Source: Aquanectria penicillioides (taxonomy: Eukaryota; Ascomycota; Sordariomycetes; Hypocreales; Nectriaceae). From it: a stretch of 64,000 nt of DNA. Location of the stretch: the NCBI GenBank assembly GCA_003415625.1, contig PYIU01000001.1, positions 1,240,001-1,304,000 of the forward strand. Direction: 5' to 3'. The position numbers and the translations under genes were made by a program. Every line of letters starts with the position of its first letter. The stretch's first letter is position 1. The notes below the pieces were generated by a model. The model searched no databases. It saw only the letters and a list, made by a program, of their open reading frames with translations, and was not told the origin of the DNA. Positions 13,700 to 25,737 of the stretch are shown piece after piece.

Positions 13700-14725
13700 A
13701 TTTAATTATTAAAATGCTAAAAACAATAACCTTAATTTTAATAAAATCTATAGATTTAAAATAGATTTTTTTTTACAAGTATAAAGTAAAAGGCTAAAAA
13801 AAGAAACTTAAGAAATAAATTATAGAATTATTTTTATAAACTAAAGGAAAAACTTAAATAAGAATATAATAAAACTTTAGCAACTTCTCTTTAAAAAGCA
13901 ATAATATACTAATACTATTATTACATTTTTACTATTAAAACCCTATTTAATATTATAACTATAATTAATTTAGCTATATTAATTATAACTATAAGTAAAT
14001 AAAAAAAGGCTTAATAGCTTAATAGAAAATAAATTATAGCTATAACTTTAACCTTAATTATTGCTAAACCCTATATTATATAGGTTAAATTATACTTTAA
14101 GGTTTTAGTACTAATTTATAGGCAAAACCCTATTAGAATCTATATATTTTTTAATAGTTATATAAATAGCAATCTTATATTAAAAGAATTTATAGTTAAA
14201 TTAAGGCTTTAAGTTATAAAAAAGAATATAATTAATTATATATTTATATATTAATATTAAAAGTAATTTAGAACTTAAGGGAATATTCCTTTTATTTTTA
14301 AAATGCTATTTTAATAAATAAATGTATTATTTTAGACCCTAAAGAGAGAAAATAGATATATATATAGGCAATATTACTTATATTAAATAATTATTTAATC
14401 TTTAATAATAATAAAAAAATAATTAAAAGAATTAAAGGTATATCTATAAAGTTATATAAATTCCTTAATATATTTAAAGCTAATTAAATTAATATTCTTT
14501 TAAGCTATAAAAAGATTAATTATACTATTAATATATTATATAGAATACCTTTAAAATAACTTTTAGAAAGAAGCGATCTAACCTTTAAAGAGCTTAATAG
14601 AAGCCTTTATTTTATTTATCTTTAAAAAGAATAGAAGCCTATATTTATATATAAATTCCTAAAAACTCAATAAAATTATAGAAAAGAATTGCTATTTTTT
14701 ATTTTTTATTTTAAGAATTTAGCTA
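13700..14725 (+). pseudogene. Ty3/gypsy-type pol relic (reverse-transcriptase N-terminus)
   Basis: Reading + with TAA as former CAA, 14460-14590 gives FLNIFKAN, then INILLSYKKINYTI. This matches the gypsy pre-RT pattern F-x-D-V-F ... LPPHRxIDHxI through C->T and G->A changes only. From 14591 the frame gives SLIEAFILFIFKKN, then RSLYLYINS-KLNKI, matching the S-PxGAPILFVxKKDGSLRLCVDYRxLNxI block that opens gypsy RT. The match ends at about 14725, before the catalytic YxDD motif, so the element is truncated. The 13700-14460 part is assigned only by continuity. Confidence 0.65.
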
Positions 14726-15239
14726 TTTCATTACTAAAATTAAAGAAAAATATTAAGTATATTTAAGTAAAATTATTAATAATATTTAATATTAAATATT
14801 AAACAAATATATTATATAATAATAAAAGCACTAAAATTAAGACCAAAGTTGCAAATATAGCTCCTATATAAAAGTATATATAAATATATTATAGTCTTAA
14901 TATTAATCAATAAGTTACTTTATTACTTTTAGGCTAATATTAAATTTGCAAATATTAGCAAGCTAATTAAGGCCTTACTGCTACTTAAATTATTATATTT
15001 AGATTTCTATAGACTTTTTTAATATACCTAAAGTTATAAGGCCTTAATTATCTTATAAATATAACCTTAGCACTAAAGTATAAAAGTAACTTTAGCTATT
15101 ATATAAGCCAGTTAAATATTGCAATATATATCCGGCTAAAGTTATACAAAAAACTAAACATTAGCATTATTAGCCTTTTAGTTATAGACTTAAACTTCCA
15201 ATAAAAACCACCTTTATATTAGATCTTCTAAAGGCTAAC
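14726..15239. other. unassigned decayed DNA at the AT/GC boundary
   Basis: AT-rich sequence whose CpA and CpG content rises from about 15110 toward the gene island. A ccggctaaagttata segment (about 15132-15146) and a tataacttttag segment (about 15255-15266) form an imperfect inverted pair. They could be termini of a small decayed DNA transposon. No gene is seen. Confidence 0.4.
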
Positions 15240-15253
15240 TTTCCGGCCGGAAA
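15240..15253. repeat. perfect 14-bp palindrome TTTCCGGCCGGAAA
   Basis: A GC-rich perfect palindrome sits exactly where composition changes from AT-rich repeat DNA to the gene island. Its CpG sites are intact. Its function is unknown. Confidence 0.8.
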
Positions 15254-15721
15254 ATATAACTTTTAGTGACTCTTCTTAGCAACCTTTCTATCTTTAGTTT
15301 AGCCTCAAAAGGGTACATTAAGGACTTTGCATAACTTTTCCTTAAGGTCTAAGGGCAAGGGTTCCCCTATTATTATATGCTAATTCCTCCTAACTTGGCA
15401 ATAGCCCAACATTTTAGCGTCAAACCCCGGTCCTAAAGTTCAATTTGTAAAGTTATCTTCACGAGCCGATCAGGGCCTAAATTACGAGCGCGTTCGTGCC
15501 AAGGAATACAAATGTCCACAGGTGCGGGGTCAACAATTTCTCATATAATTCTTCCACCACTCACACCGACATGATGATATTTCAAACTGCTAAACTAAGG
15601 ATCAGACAGTATGGCATCGGATTTTAACTTCATCCCACGACGGAACCATCGGACTTCATTGATAAAGGATTGAAAAACGGTTTACCAGACTCGAAGACCC
15701 TGCATTTCCCCAAGCGACAAG
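15254..15721 (+). other. upstream region of the PEBP gene
   Basis: Composition becomes normal here, with CpG and CpA retained. No open frame of note occurs. A weak TATA-like stretch, catataattc, lies at about 15542-15551, roughly 175 bp before the ATG. It is a candidate promoter only. An in-frame TGA at 15671-15673 with no ATG after it fixes the start codon downstream. Confidence 0.5.
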
Positions 15722-16471
15722 ATGACAACGGAAAACCTACGAGGTATCGCACGTTCCCTTGATCAGGCAAACCTCGTACCTGGACCTGCTGAGGGTATCA
15801 TTCCGCATGAATTTAATCCCCTCACGGAGTTGCAAGTGGCATTTGATGGAAAGCTTGTCAACTTGGGCAACTTATTCCGGACGAGTGAATGCAAGTCAAC
15901 TCCTGACATTAGCTTCACTCCCGAGGTATGAGCAATGAGCTTGAAAATTATCTACAACGGCTTTATATTCATTGAATTCTAGGTTGATGCCACAGCAAAT
16001 ACTTCCTACTTGATTATGCTTATTGACCCAGATGCACCAACGCCCGATGATCCGAAATTTGCATTCTGGCGACACTGGATTCATTCAGGCATCCAGATTG
16101 CGGAAGGAAAACAAAATTTTATTTCAATAAATCAGACGGCCTTGACGGAGTACCTTGGACCGGGACCAAAAGATGAGTACGTATGTGAATAAAAGGATTC
16201 AGAGTCTCTCACTACTATTTCACATTCTCTCAACATCTGAGAGCACATCGACATTTACTTACATGGTATTTTTTTTAGTTCGCAGCCTCATCGATACTTG
16301 TTTCTCCTTTTTCGTGAACCTGTTGGTCTCTCGCTTTCGAAAAAGGATGTTGGTGGAGAGGAGTTTGTACAGAGAAGAACCTTCGATCCCCTCAGCTTCA
16401 TTAAGTCACATAAATTAACCCTTGTGGGACTCAACTGGATGCTTGGAGCTGGTGATGGATGGAAAGCGTAA
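15722..16471 (+). CDS. phosphatidylethanolamine-binding protein (PEBP family), three exons, intact
   Basis: The exons are 15722-15925, 15983-16176 and 16279-16471 (204+194+193 = 591 nt), encoding 196 residues. The splice borders are GT..AG, and joining restores one frame ending in TAA. The PEBP signature is plain. DPDAPTPDDPKF is followed by WRHWI; after the second junction comes GPGPKDDSQPHRYLFLLF, holding the G-P-x-P ... HRY ligand-site motif; the C-terminus is NWMLGAGDGW. There is no signal peptide or membrane segment, so the protein should be cytosolic. The family binds anionic phospholipid head groups or small ligands; yeast TFS1 inhibits carboxypeptidase Y and modulates Ras/PKA signalling. 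Length is usual for fungal members. The start is the first ATG after an in-frame TGA at 15671. Codons are ordinary and RIP-free, unlike both flanks. Its exact ligand or partner cannot be told. Confidence 0.93.
15926..15982 (+). other. intron 1 of the PEBP gene (57 nt)
   Basis: It runs from GTATGA to TTCTAG in phase 0, a typical size for a filamentous ascomycete. Removal joins ...FTPE to VDATANTSYL in frame. Read through, it gives a stop within a few codons. Confidence 0.88.
16177..16278 (+). other. intron 2 of the PEBP gene (102 nt)
   Basis: It runs from GTACGT to a T-rich tract and TTTTTTTAG in phase 2. The split codon GA|T restores Asp, so that GPGPKDD joins SQPHRYLF. Without splicing, the frame stops at 16190-16192. 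Confidence 0.88.
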
Positions 16472-17160
16472 CTCAATCGTGTTTGATTGCATCTGTTGAA
16501 GGAGAAATGAAACGAGAATTCAGGTTATCGTACTTGAACTAGGACCTCGTAAATACTGGAGCTAATATATTCCCTTTTTCATCTTCATATCTATGTTTCT
16601 TTACTTTTGGTCTTTCTTGCGGACGTTCCATAAGAGGGTTATTAAAAACCATCATGCATGTCAAGCAAGTGAACAAGTACTTCTGTATCTGGTTGCATTC
16701 TATTAGGACCTATTCTCCTGTACACTAAAATCTCGATGAATGAATCAGGAACTGAGATATTGTGTGGACAACAATCCGGCTCTGATTGAAGCGTACCGGG
16801 TTTTGCTCAAACACACATTGTCGAATAATCAAAATCATACAAGTATCAGCTTCCATTACATAATTGTGATGCTATATGCCCTTACTACCAAGAGATAAAA
16901 ACCAGAGAAAACATTAATTCTACGTACTTTAGTGAGATATGATGAATATATGTTAGAACTTTAACTTTAGTTCCCAGCCAATTGTATGCTGCTTATAAAA
17001 TAAGGAGCAATGTATAGTATACTCTAATAATATTAATTGAAAACGAGCATATTTCTATTGAACTTTTTCAGTATGAATATATACTATTTAAGTTACTGTC
17101 CTTTAACACGTCCAATTTTAATTAAGCAAAGCTAAATAGAAGGGCAAGATCCCATAAGGG
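16472..17160 (+). other. 3' flank of the PEBP gene, no further gene
   Basis: Normal composition continues to about 16950 and then fades into AT-rich DNA by about 17160. It presumably holds the 3' UTR. No poly(A) signal stands out and no second open frame with family resemblance was found. The reverse-strand frame over exon 3 is a shadow. Confidence 0.6.
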
Positions 17161-17567
17161 CTGGCACCTTCTAGTTTTACTTCTTTTAATAAGAGGTTAT
17201 ATATATAATTAAGCAGTTAAGCCACTATAATTACCTACTATACTAATAGCAATTAATTAAATAGTATTTTTCTATTAATAGATACTACTTTTATATTTAC
17301 CTAAAGATAAACTAAATTATAATTAAAATTAAGCTAAAGGCAAAAAGGGCCTATAGTAATGCCTTTAAAGAGCTATAAAAGGTAAAAGCATTATGGGCAA
17401 AAGGCACTATAGATATAGGCTAGCTATAGACCTTTTTAAAAAATAAAATTTATTTATTTTTATAAAAATTAAGAATAATTATTATAAATATTTATATAGT
17501 ATAAAAGATTATAAGTAAATTTATTTTTGCTTTTTTAATTAAAAATAATAAAGTAATCTTTATAAAT
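17161..17567. other. unassigned AT-rich transition DNA
   Basis: Decayed sequence between the gene island and the first LINE fragment. It holds several short GC-containing patches (such as gggcctatagtaatgcc) but no gene, repeat match or clear structure. Confidence 0.45.
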
Positions 17568-19073
17568 TAAAATATATACTATTGCTTTAAGTTAATCTAT
17601 TAAATACTATATATTTATAATAGATATAATATATTTGCACTTTTAGAATTAGCTAAAAACTAAAGAATTAATGCTTTAATACATTTTAAAAGATTAAATT
17701 ATACTATAATTTATTATTTAAGCTATATAACTTTATATATATATAAATAATATAGGCTAAAAACTTAAATCTATTAAATAAAAGAAAATTAAGCTAATAT
17801 TAATTTTAAATACCATTATATAAAAATAATTATAATATATAATCTATTAAAAGAGAAAAAGGCTTAAAAGCAATATATACTTTAGTTAATTTTATATTAA
17901 CCTTTAAAATAATTATTATTAATAATTTTAATTTATATTACTTAATATAAAACTATTATAATAAAACTACTTTATATAGCTTAACCTTTTTAATAGAAAT
18001 ATAATAATTAAATATAGCCTTAATAATTTTATATAAAATAATTATTTAAAAAGTAAATAATATAAAAAATAATATATTTAATTTAATTTAAGCCTTAATA
18101 AATAATAATACTATTTATTTAGGCCTTAATTATAATTTAAATAGCTTTAATTATATTTTATAATAAATATAAATTAATTCTATTATAAATATATTATTAC
18201 TTTTAATATTGAACTTTTAATTTAAAGTATTTAATTAATATATAATAGACCTTAAAAAGGCTAAGCTTAAAGTATAAGTTACTTTCTATTAAATCTTAAG
18301 TAAGATTATTTCTATATAATAATTAAAATAGGCAATTAAATAGCTAACTTAAGGACTATATTAAATTGCTTAATATACTACTTTAATATAATAGCAGTTT
18401 AAGCCTAATTGTAATAATTAATAGAATTAGCCTATTATAAGGGCTATTTATAAATTTAAATATATATAAAGGTATATATAATATAATAATATATTAGTTA
18501 ATTAGCTAGAATTGCAAAAGGCAAGTAATAAATAAAAAATATATATAGCTAAAGCTAAATATATAGCTTAATATAGCACTTTATTTAATATAAAAATAAA
18601 GAAAAGTATTAATAGCTAAAAGAAACTTTAGAATTTAAAAAAATAAATATAGCTTTAAAGTAATATTATTTTAGCTTTATTATAGCTTTTTTTTTATTTC
18701 TTTAAGTTAGCTTTTTTAGCTATTAGCTATATTAAAAAAGTAATTATATTAATGAAATGCTTCTTTTTAAAACTTTAAGTAAATAATTAAAATATTAAAT
18801 CTATTATAATAAATTATATAATATAATTAATAGATATAGATTAAATACTATAAAATATTAAGGATTTACTAAACTATATTAAACTTTATAAATAAATATA
18901 TATATTTTTTAAAATTTAATTATAAAAAGCTTTTAATAGTAATAGATTTTTAGCTAACTTTCTTAAAGTATATAATAGGCCTTTTTTTAAGGCCTTTATT
19001 ATTATTATTAATATAAGTATTATACTTAAATATTTTCTATAATGCTTTTATTATATAATTACTATTATTATCT
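17568..19073 (+). mobile_element. old LINE copy, left fragment (5' truncated)
   Basis: It matches copy B from about 7222 to 8735, covering the endonuclease start through the region before RT. Similarity begins abruptly at about 17568. The fragment continues after the younger copy at 25738, so both parts are one element split by insertion. The last 14 bp (TACTATTATTATCT, 19060-19073) are the target-site duplication of that insertion. Confidence 0.82.
19060..19073 (+). repeat. 14-bp target-site duplication, left copy
   Basis: TACTATTATTATCT is repeated exactly at 25724-25737, on either side of LINE copy C. This length is typical of LINE insertion. Confidence 0.88.
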
Positions 19074-22000
19074 TATAATAAACCTTAATAAAAATCTTAA
19101 ACCTTTACCCTTAGACTTACAACTACTTATAGCCATCCTAAACTACCTCTAAAACATTTAAAAATACAATCAATCAATCCTTTATATTAGATTACCTTTA
19201 AATATAATAGTGCATTAAAAGCGCAATACTAATGCCGCAGCCCTTTTAATAGTTATTAATTTAAAAAGATATAGCATTAAAAATAGCTAATATAACCCCC
19301 TTTTTACTATTAGCTAATATAATAGTATATCTAAAATAAATAAAGTAATAGAAGCTAATAGAAGCCCTATAATTAATAAAAATAAAGAAGCCTATAAAGC
19401 TATTATTAAGATTATTTTATTTTACCTTCTTAAAGCAATTTAAAAGGTATTTTAAATCTATATTAATATATATAAAGTATACTTCTATCTCCCCTTTAAA
19501 ACTAATATAACCTTTAAAAAAAGACTTATTAATAAAATTACTATTACTATAATAATTACTATTATTATAATAGTAATAGCTACTTTAGCTAATTTAAGTT
19601 CCTTTTCTTTTTAATTAATATAATAGTTTTATATATTAATTCTTTTATATAGCCCTATACCTATAAATACTAAAATTAATAAGTATATAATATATAGCTG
19701 CATTAAGTATAAAGTTACTATCTATATTAAAAATACCCCTAAAGATATTAAAAACTGTATTTTAATAAAAACTATATAAGCAATAAATTAAGCCTATAGT
19801 AACTTCTATATAATTATAGTATATTGCCTCTTTAATAAAAATATAGTTCTTACCTTTTTTACTTTAAAATAGACTAAAGCCTTCTATAAAAAAGAATAAA
19901 TAGCTATTATATTTAAGAATAATACTCTTTTTGCTTTTTTTATTTTTATTATTTTAATAAAAAGAATTTAAATTAAATCTATTTTTAATAATATAAATAA
20001 ATTTATTAAAACTATTAATAATATTAATACTTTAAGGGTTAATAAAATAAAGCTTACTTAAGCCTATAATAGCATTATAATAAAAATAAACTTAATTTTT
20101 TATATTCTATTTATTAAAGAAGCTAATAGCCTATATAATAATAGGCTATTTTTTAATATTAAACTCTATAATTATAAACCCTTTAATAAAGAATTAAAAC
20201 TTACTTAATACTTTTAATGCTATAAGTATAGCTATATTGCAAAAAACTATTAATCTACTTTAATCTATAGCCAATATAGTAGCTTAATATATAATAATTA
20301 CTTTATTAAAAAGGAAAAAATCCCTTATTATTGCACTCTTTACTATAAGGATTATTTAGCTTAAAGCTATATTTATTCTATAATAAAAAAGCATTAAATC
20401 TATATAAAAGAAGAATACTATAAATAATTAATAAAATATAAAGAATGCACTTTAATATAATAAAATATCCTTTATATATAATAAAATAGCTTCTTTAAAA
20501 ACTCCTTCTTTATAGCTCTCTTTTCTATTAAAAGAGTTAGCTAACCTTTAGGCTTTATAAATAAATAGTATTGCACTTTATTTAATGCTTTCTCTTTCTT
20601 TAGTGCCTATACTTTATTATTACTATTTATTAAATTAATCCCTTTATTTATATTTAATTAATATAAGTTCTATTTTAAAATATATATTACTGCCTTAAAT
20701 TAATCTATTAAGTGCTATATACCTATAATAAATATAATGCAATTATACTTTTAAAATTAATTAAAAACTAAAGGATTAATACTTTAATAAACTCTAAAAG
20801 ATTAAACTATACTATAATTTATTACTTAAGCTATATAGCTCTCTATATATATAAATAATATAAACTAAAGACTTAAATCTATTAAATAAAGAAAGACTAA
20901 ATTAAAGTTAATTTTAAATACTATTATATAAGAATAATTATAGTATATAACCCTTTAGAAGGTAAGGGAGACTTAAGGGCAATATATACCTTAATTAATT
21001 TTATTTTAGCCCTTAAAATAATTATAATTAAAGATTTTAATTTATATTATTTAATATAAAACTATTATAATAAAACTATTTTATATAGTTTAATCTTTTT
21101 AATAGAAATATAATAATTAAATATAGCCTTAATAACCCTTTATAGAACTATAACTTAAAAAGTAAGTAATATTAAAAATAGCACTTTTAATTTAGCTTAA
21201 GCCTTAAAGAATAGCTATATTATTTATTTAGGCTTTAATTATAATTTAAATAGCTTTAATTATATTTTATAGTAAATATATATTAAGTTCTTTATAGATA
21301 TATTGCTCTTTCTTTTATTAAACCTTTAGCCTATAGCATTTAATTAATATATAATAAACCTTAAGAAAGCTAAACTTAAAGTATAAGTTACTCTTTATTA
21401 GACTTTAGGCAAAATAACCTTTATATAATAGCTAAAAAAGATAGTTAAATAGCTAATTTAAGGACTATATTAAATTGCTTAATATATTACCTTAATATAA
21501 AGGTAATTTAAGCCTAACTATAATAATTAATAGAATTAGTCTATTATAAAGACTATTTATTAACTTAAATAAATATAAAGATATATATAATATAATAGTA
21601 TAGCAATTAATTAGCTAAAATTGCAAAAGGTAAGCAATAAGCAAAAGGCTTATATAATTAAGGCTAAATATATAGCTTAATGCAATACTTTATTTAAAGC
21701 TAAAATAAAGAAAGGCATTAATAGCTAAAAGAAACTTTAAAACTTAAAGAGATAGATATAACTTTAAAGCAGTAGTGCTTTAGCCCCTTTATAGCTCTTT
21801 CCCCTTAATTGCCTTAAGTAAGATTTTCTAGCTATAAGCTATATTAAAAAGGCAATTATATTAATAGAATGCTTTTTCTTTAAGCCTTAAATAAATAATT
21901 AAAATATTAAATCTATTATAATAAACCTTATAATATAATTATTAAGTATAAATTAAATGCTATAAAATGCTAAAAACTTAATATAAAACTATATTAAACT

Positions 22001-25000
22001 CTATAAATTAATTTACTTACTTTTTAAAATTTAATTATAAAAAGCTTTTAATAGTAATAGATTTTCTATTAGCTTTCTTAAAGTATATAATAAGCCCTTT
22101 TTAAAAGCCTTTATTATTATTATTAATATAAGTATTATATTTAAGCATTTTCTATATTATTTTTGCTATATAATTGCTATAATTATTTTTAAATTTAATA
22201 AAATAATAGCCTAAAAATATATAGCATTTAAATAGAGATCTATTTTCTTTTTTAATATTATTAATAAAGTAATAAAGTTAATAATAGCTTAATAAATAGT
22301 AATAATAGCTAAAAACCTAAATATACTTTTTAATAGTTAAATAGAAAATAGACACTAAAGGTATATTAAGCTAGCCCTTATAGTTATAATAAAAGCAATA
22401 TATATAGTATAGGCCTATAGTAAAATAATATTGCTTTTTTAATTAAACTTTACTATAGCCTTTAACTTAATTAATTATAAAAGGCTTATTGCTATTTTCT
22501 ATAATTAAAGCTATTTATAATAATTATTAATTTAGCTTTTTAGCTATTTATTTAAATATTTAATATACCTTTAGTTTAATAGTAAGTTCTTTAAACCCTA
22601 TAGCATTAAAGTAAGGGTTCTATAGAAATTGCTACTCTTTTTTATTCTCTTTATTTTATTTATATTAAGGCTTTATATAGCACTTTAAAAAGTCCTTAAA
22701 ATTATAATAGTTAAATTTATTAATAATATAAATATATTTATATTTAAAAAAGATATAATAAAAACTTAAGCCTAACTTAAAGCTATATAAATAGTATATA
22801 TATTTTAGGCCTTTATTAATAATATAACCTTTAAACCTATTAAAGCCTAATTTCTTTATTTTTTTTATTAATACTAAAGGCATTAAGTTTAATTAACCCT
22901 TATTTATAATACAATCTAGCTATAAGAATTATATTATTTCCTTAAGTTATAGCTATATAGAAAGCTACTTTAGGGCCTATATATCTTTAAGCTTAAAGGA
23001 AAACTTAAGCGCTAAAGGCAGGCCCTTACTGCCCTTATAGTAAGTATATAGGGAGTAAACCTTAAGGCTGCCTATATAATATATATATATATAATTAAGT
23101 CTATAATTGCCTATAGTATTAATATATACTATTTCTTAGCAAAAAGGGATAGAAATCTAAAAGGAATTATTAAAGCTTTATTTATTAAATAAACTTAAGC
23201 CCTTTATATTATAGAGGAAAGCTATAAAGCTACTTTAATTAAACTATTAGAAAGTAAGCTTAAAATCCCTTTATTTAATATATACCTTAATAAATAATTT
23301 ATTTAATTTTAAGGCTAGCTTTAAGCTTAAAGCATTAAAAAACTTATTTTTTTTATAGCTATATTAATAATATAGTAAATCTATTACTATTATTATAATA
23401 GCTTTTAGTATAAATTAATATAAAAATATAAAAAGTAGCTAATTAATTAGCTTTTTAATAAAGAATATAAAAAGAATTAAAAGTTAATTAAAAATTAAAA
23501 ATTAATTAATTAAAAGTATTAATAGAAATAAGCTAAATATAAGTTTTATAAATACTATATAAATAATAAAATAAAAGTAGCTAAAGTCTTTTTATTTTAT
23601 ATAAAAAAGAAAACTATTTACTTTTATAAAGGACTTAAAAAGTATAAAAGCTTTTTGCTTACTTAAATATAAATAAAATATATTAAGCTTTAGGGATTCC
23701 TTTTTTAAAGAAAAGTTCTTAAGGTAAGTATATTTTAGTATTAATATAAAAATACTATTAAAATAGTTAACTATATTATATTATATTACTTACTTTACTT
23801 AAGCTAAAGGGAATCCCTATTTAATTTACTTTATAACCTTTTTAAGCTTAAGTAGTATTTATTTAAAGCCTAAACTATATATTATTTTATTAAATAGTTA
23901 GCCTATTTATATATTATACTATACTATAAGCTAGCTATTAAGCTATATTTAATTTAAAATATGCTTATTTATATATTGCCCTTACCTTTTAGTAACTCTT
24001 TTATTTAAGTACTTTAACCCTTTTATTAAAAGGGAAATTAATATATTTAAAAAAACCCTTTTTAAAAAAGAGAAAAAACTAGCTTATTATATAAATAATA
24101 TATTAAAGCCTGCCCCCTTTAATAGCTAAGTCTTTACTTTACTTTTATTTTAAACCTAATTTTTATTTATTACTATATTTAATTTATATTTATTTATTTT
24201 AGTAATACTATTTACTTTAAGTTTATATTCTTTTTAAAAGATATAAGATTTATTTTATTTTTTTTACTATTTTCCTTACTATTTTTCTTTTTATTTTTAA
24301 GCCCTTTTTACTTTAATTCCCTTTTAATTTTATTTAAGCTTAAGCTATTATTTAAGAAATTATATTAAACTTTAATATTTACTATTAATATTAGCTAATA
24401 TAAATCTATACTAAAATTAATTTAATTTATTATTGCTATTACTTTTTAGCACTATCTATCCTTAAGTAATTTTAGCCCCTTTAATTAAAAAAGGCAATAT
24501 AGCTATTAAGCTTTTAAAAGCTATAGTTATATAATTAACTTTATTAATTAGCTTATAGAGTTAATTAATATTAAGACCTATAGTTAAAACTATAGGTATA
24601 GCTTAAAAGTATATTTAAATTGCCTTTCTTTTAGCTTAAATAGCCTTAGCTTTTAATTACTAAAGCTTTTTTATTTAATAGACTATATTAATAATAAACT
24701 TAAGTTAAAACTAAAAAGTATTTACTATAGCTATTCCCTTTTATAAAGCTACTATTAATACTTAAGTATTAGCCTTTACTAAATATAGCAATAGCTTATA
24801 TAGCTTATATATATAAATATAAGCAATATAGCTATTAGCCTTAATATTTACTACTATTAGCTATTTAAAGTTATAATAAAGAGATATAATTTATTAGCTT
24901 AATTTTAATATAAACCCTTTTTTTTATCTTTTGCTATTTATATAATATATATAAAGTAAAGTAAATTCTATATTGCCCTTAAGGATAGCTTAGCACCCTT

Positions 25001-25097
25001 TGCCTTAATGCAGCTAGCCTAATATTTTAGCATTTATATAAGCATTAATATAGAAATTATAAGAGGCCTATAGTATATATAAACTATTATAGTTATA

Positions 25098-25190
<93 letters not shown>

Positions 25191-25723
25191 ATTATTATTT
25201 TTAGCTATATATAATTAATATAAAATAGCAATAAAAATAGTAATTAGCACTTATATAAATTAAATATTTTATGCAAATAATATATTAATAAAGTATATAT
25301 TTAAAGGCAATAGAAAGCTCTTATAAAAGTATATAAAAAAGAAAAAAAAGAAAAGGAATTAAATATACCTATAAAGATTAAGAAATAATAATAATAGCAC
25401 TTAAATAGCTAGTAGCTAGCTAGCCACTAGCTAGCATTAAATTAGCGCTTTACTCTTTATAATAGGCCTATAGTATAAATAATTTAGGCCTATTATAGGC
25501 CTTACTTTTACTTTATTTATTAACCCTATAATTAAGTAAATAGAATATCTTAATAATAGTACTAAACTAACTTTTAATTTAATGCCTCTTTATAAAGAAC
25601 CTATAATAAGCCTAATATTATATTAAATAAAGGTTTTTACTCTATTAGTATAGTTTTTTCCTTTATTTATATAGTATAGAAGCACTATTTACTTTATAGG
25701 TCTATAGAGTATTAATAAATAAA
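19074..25723 (+). mobile_element. LINE copy C, full length, inserted in an older copy of itself
   Basis: The unit is 6.65 kb and collinear with copy B. The conserved 5' end (aacctttaccctta) starts at about 19098, after some 25 bp of extra sequence. The 3' end is gagtattaataaataaa, directly followed by the 14-bp duplication. The reverse-transcriptase block lies at about 22650-22800 and a long ATT array at about 25099-25189. The 5' leader keeps CpA sites (aaaatacaatcaatcaatcc) while the body has lost nearly all of them. It has no open coding frame; the short reverse-strand frame at 22665-22883 is a shadow of the RT region. Confidence 0.9.
25099..25189 (+). repeat. ATT microsatellite in LINE copy C
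   Basis: About 30 pure ATT units at the site where copy B carries ATAGTT and ATT arrays. Confidence 0.9.
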
Positions 25724-25737
25724 TACTATTATTATCT
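25724..25737 (+). repeat. 14-bp target-site duplication, right copy
   Basis: An exact repeat of 19060-19073. The older LINE resumes straight after it. Confidence 0.88.

Noticed and set aside
15896..16084. Reverse-strand frame over PEBP exon 2, and another at 16288-16476
   Set aside because: Both are antisense to well-supported exons of the PEBP gene and resemble nothing.
16155..16418. 87-residue + frame overlapping exon 2, intron 2 and exon 3
   Set aside because: It is an unspliced, out-of-frame reading; correct splicing gives the PEBP C-terminus in another frame.
25099..25189. Regular short repeats considered as a CRISPR-like or centromeric array
   Set aside because: They are plain ATT trinucleotide microsatellites at a fixed site in the LINE 3' region, with no spacers.
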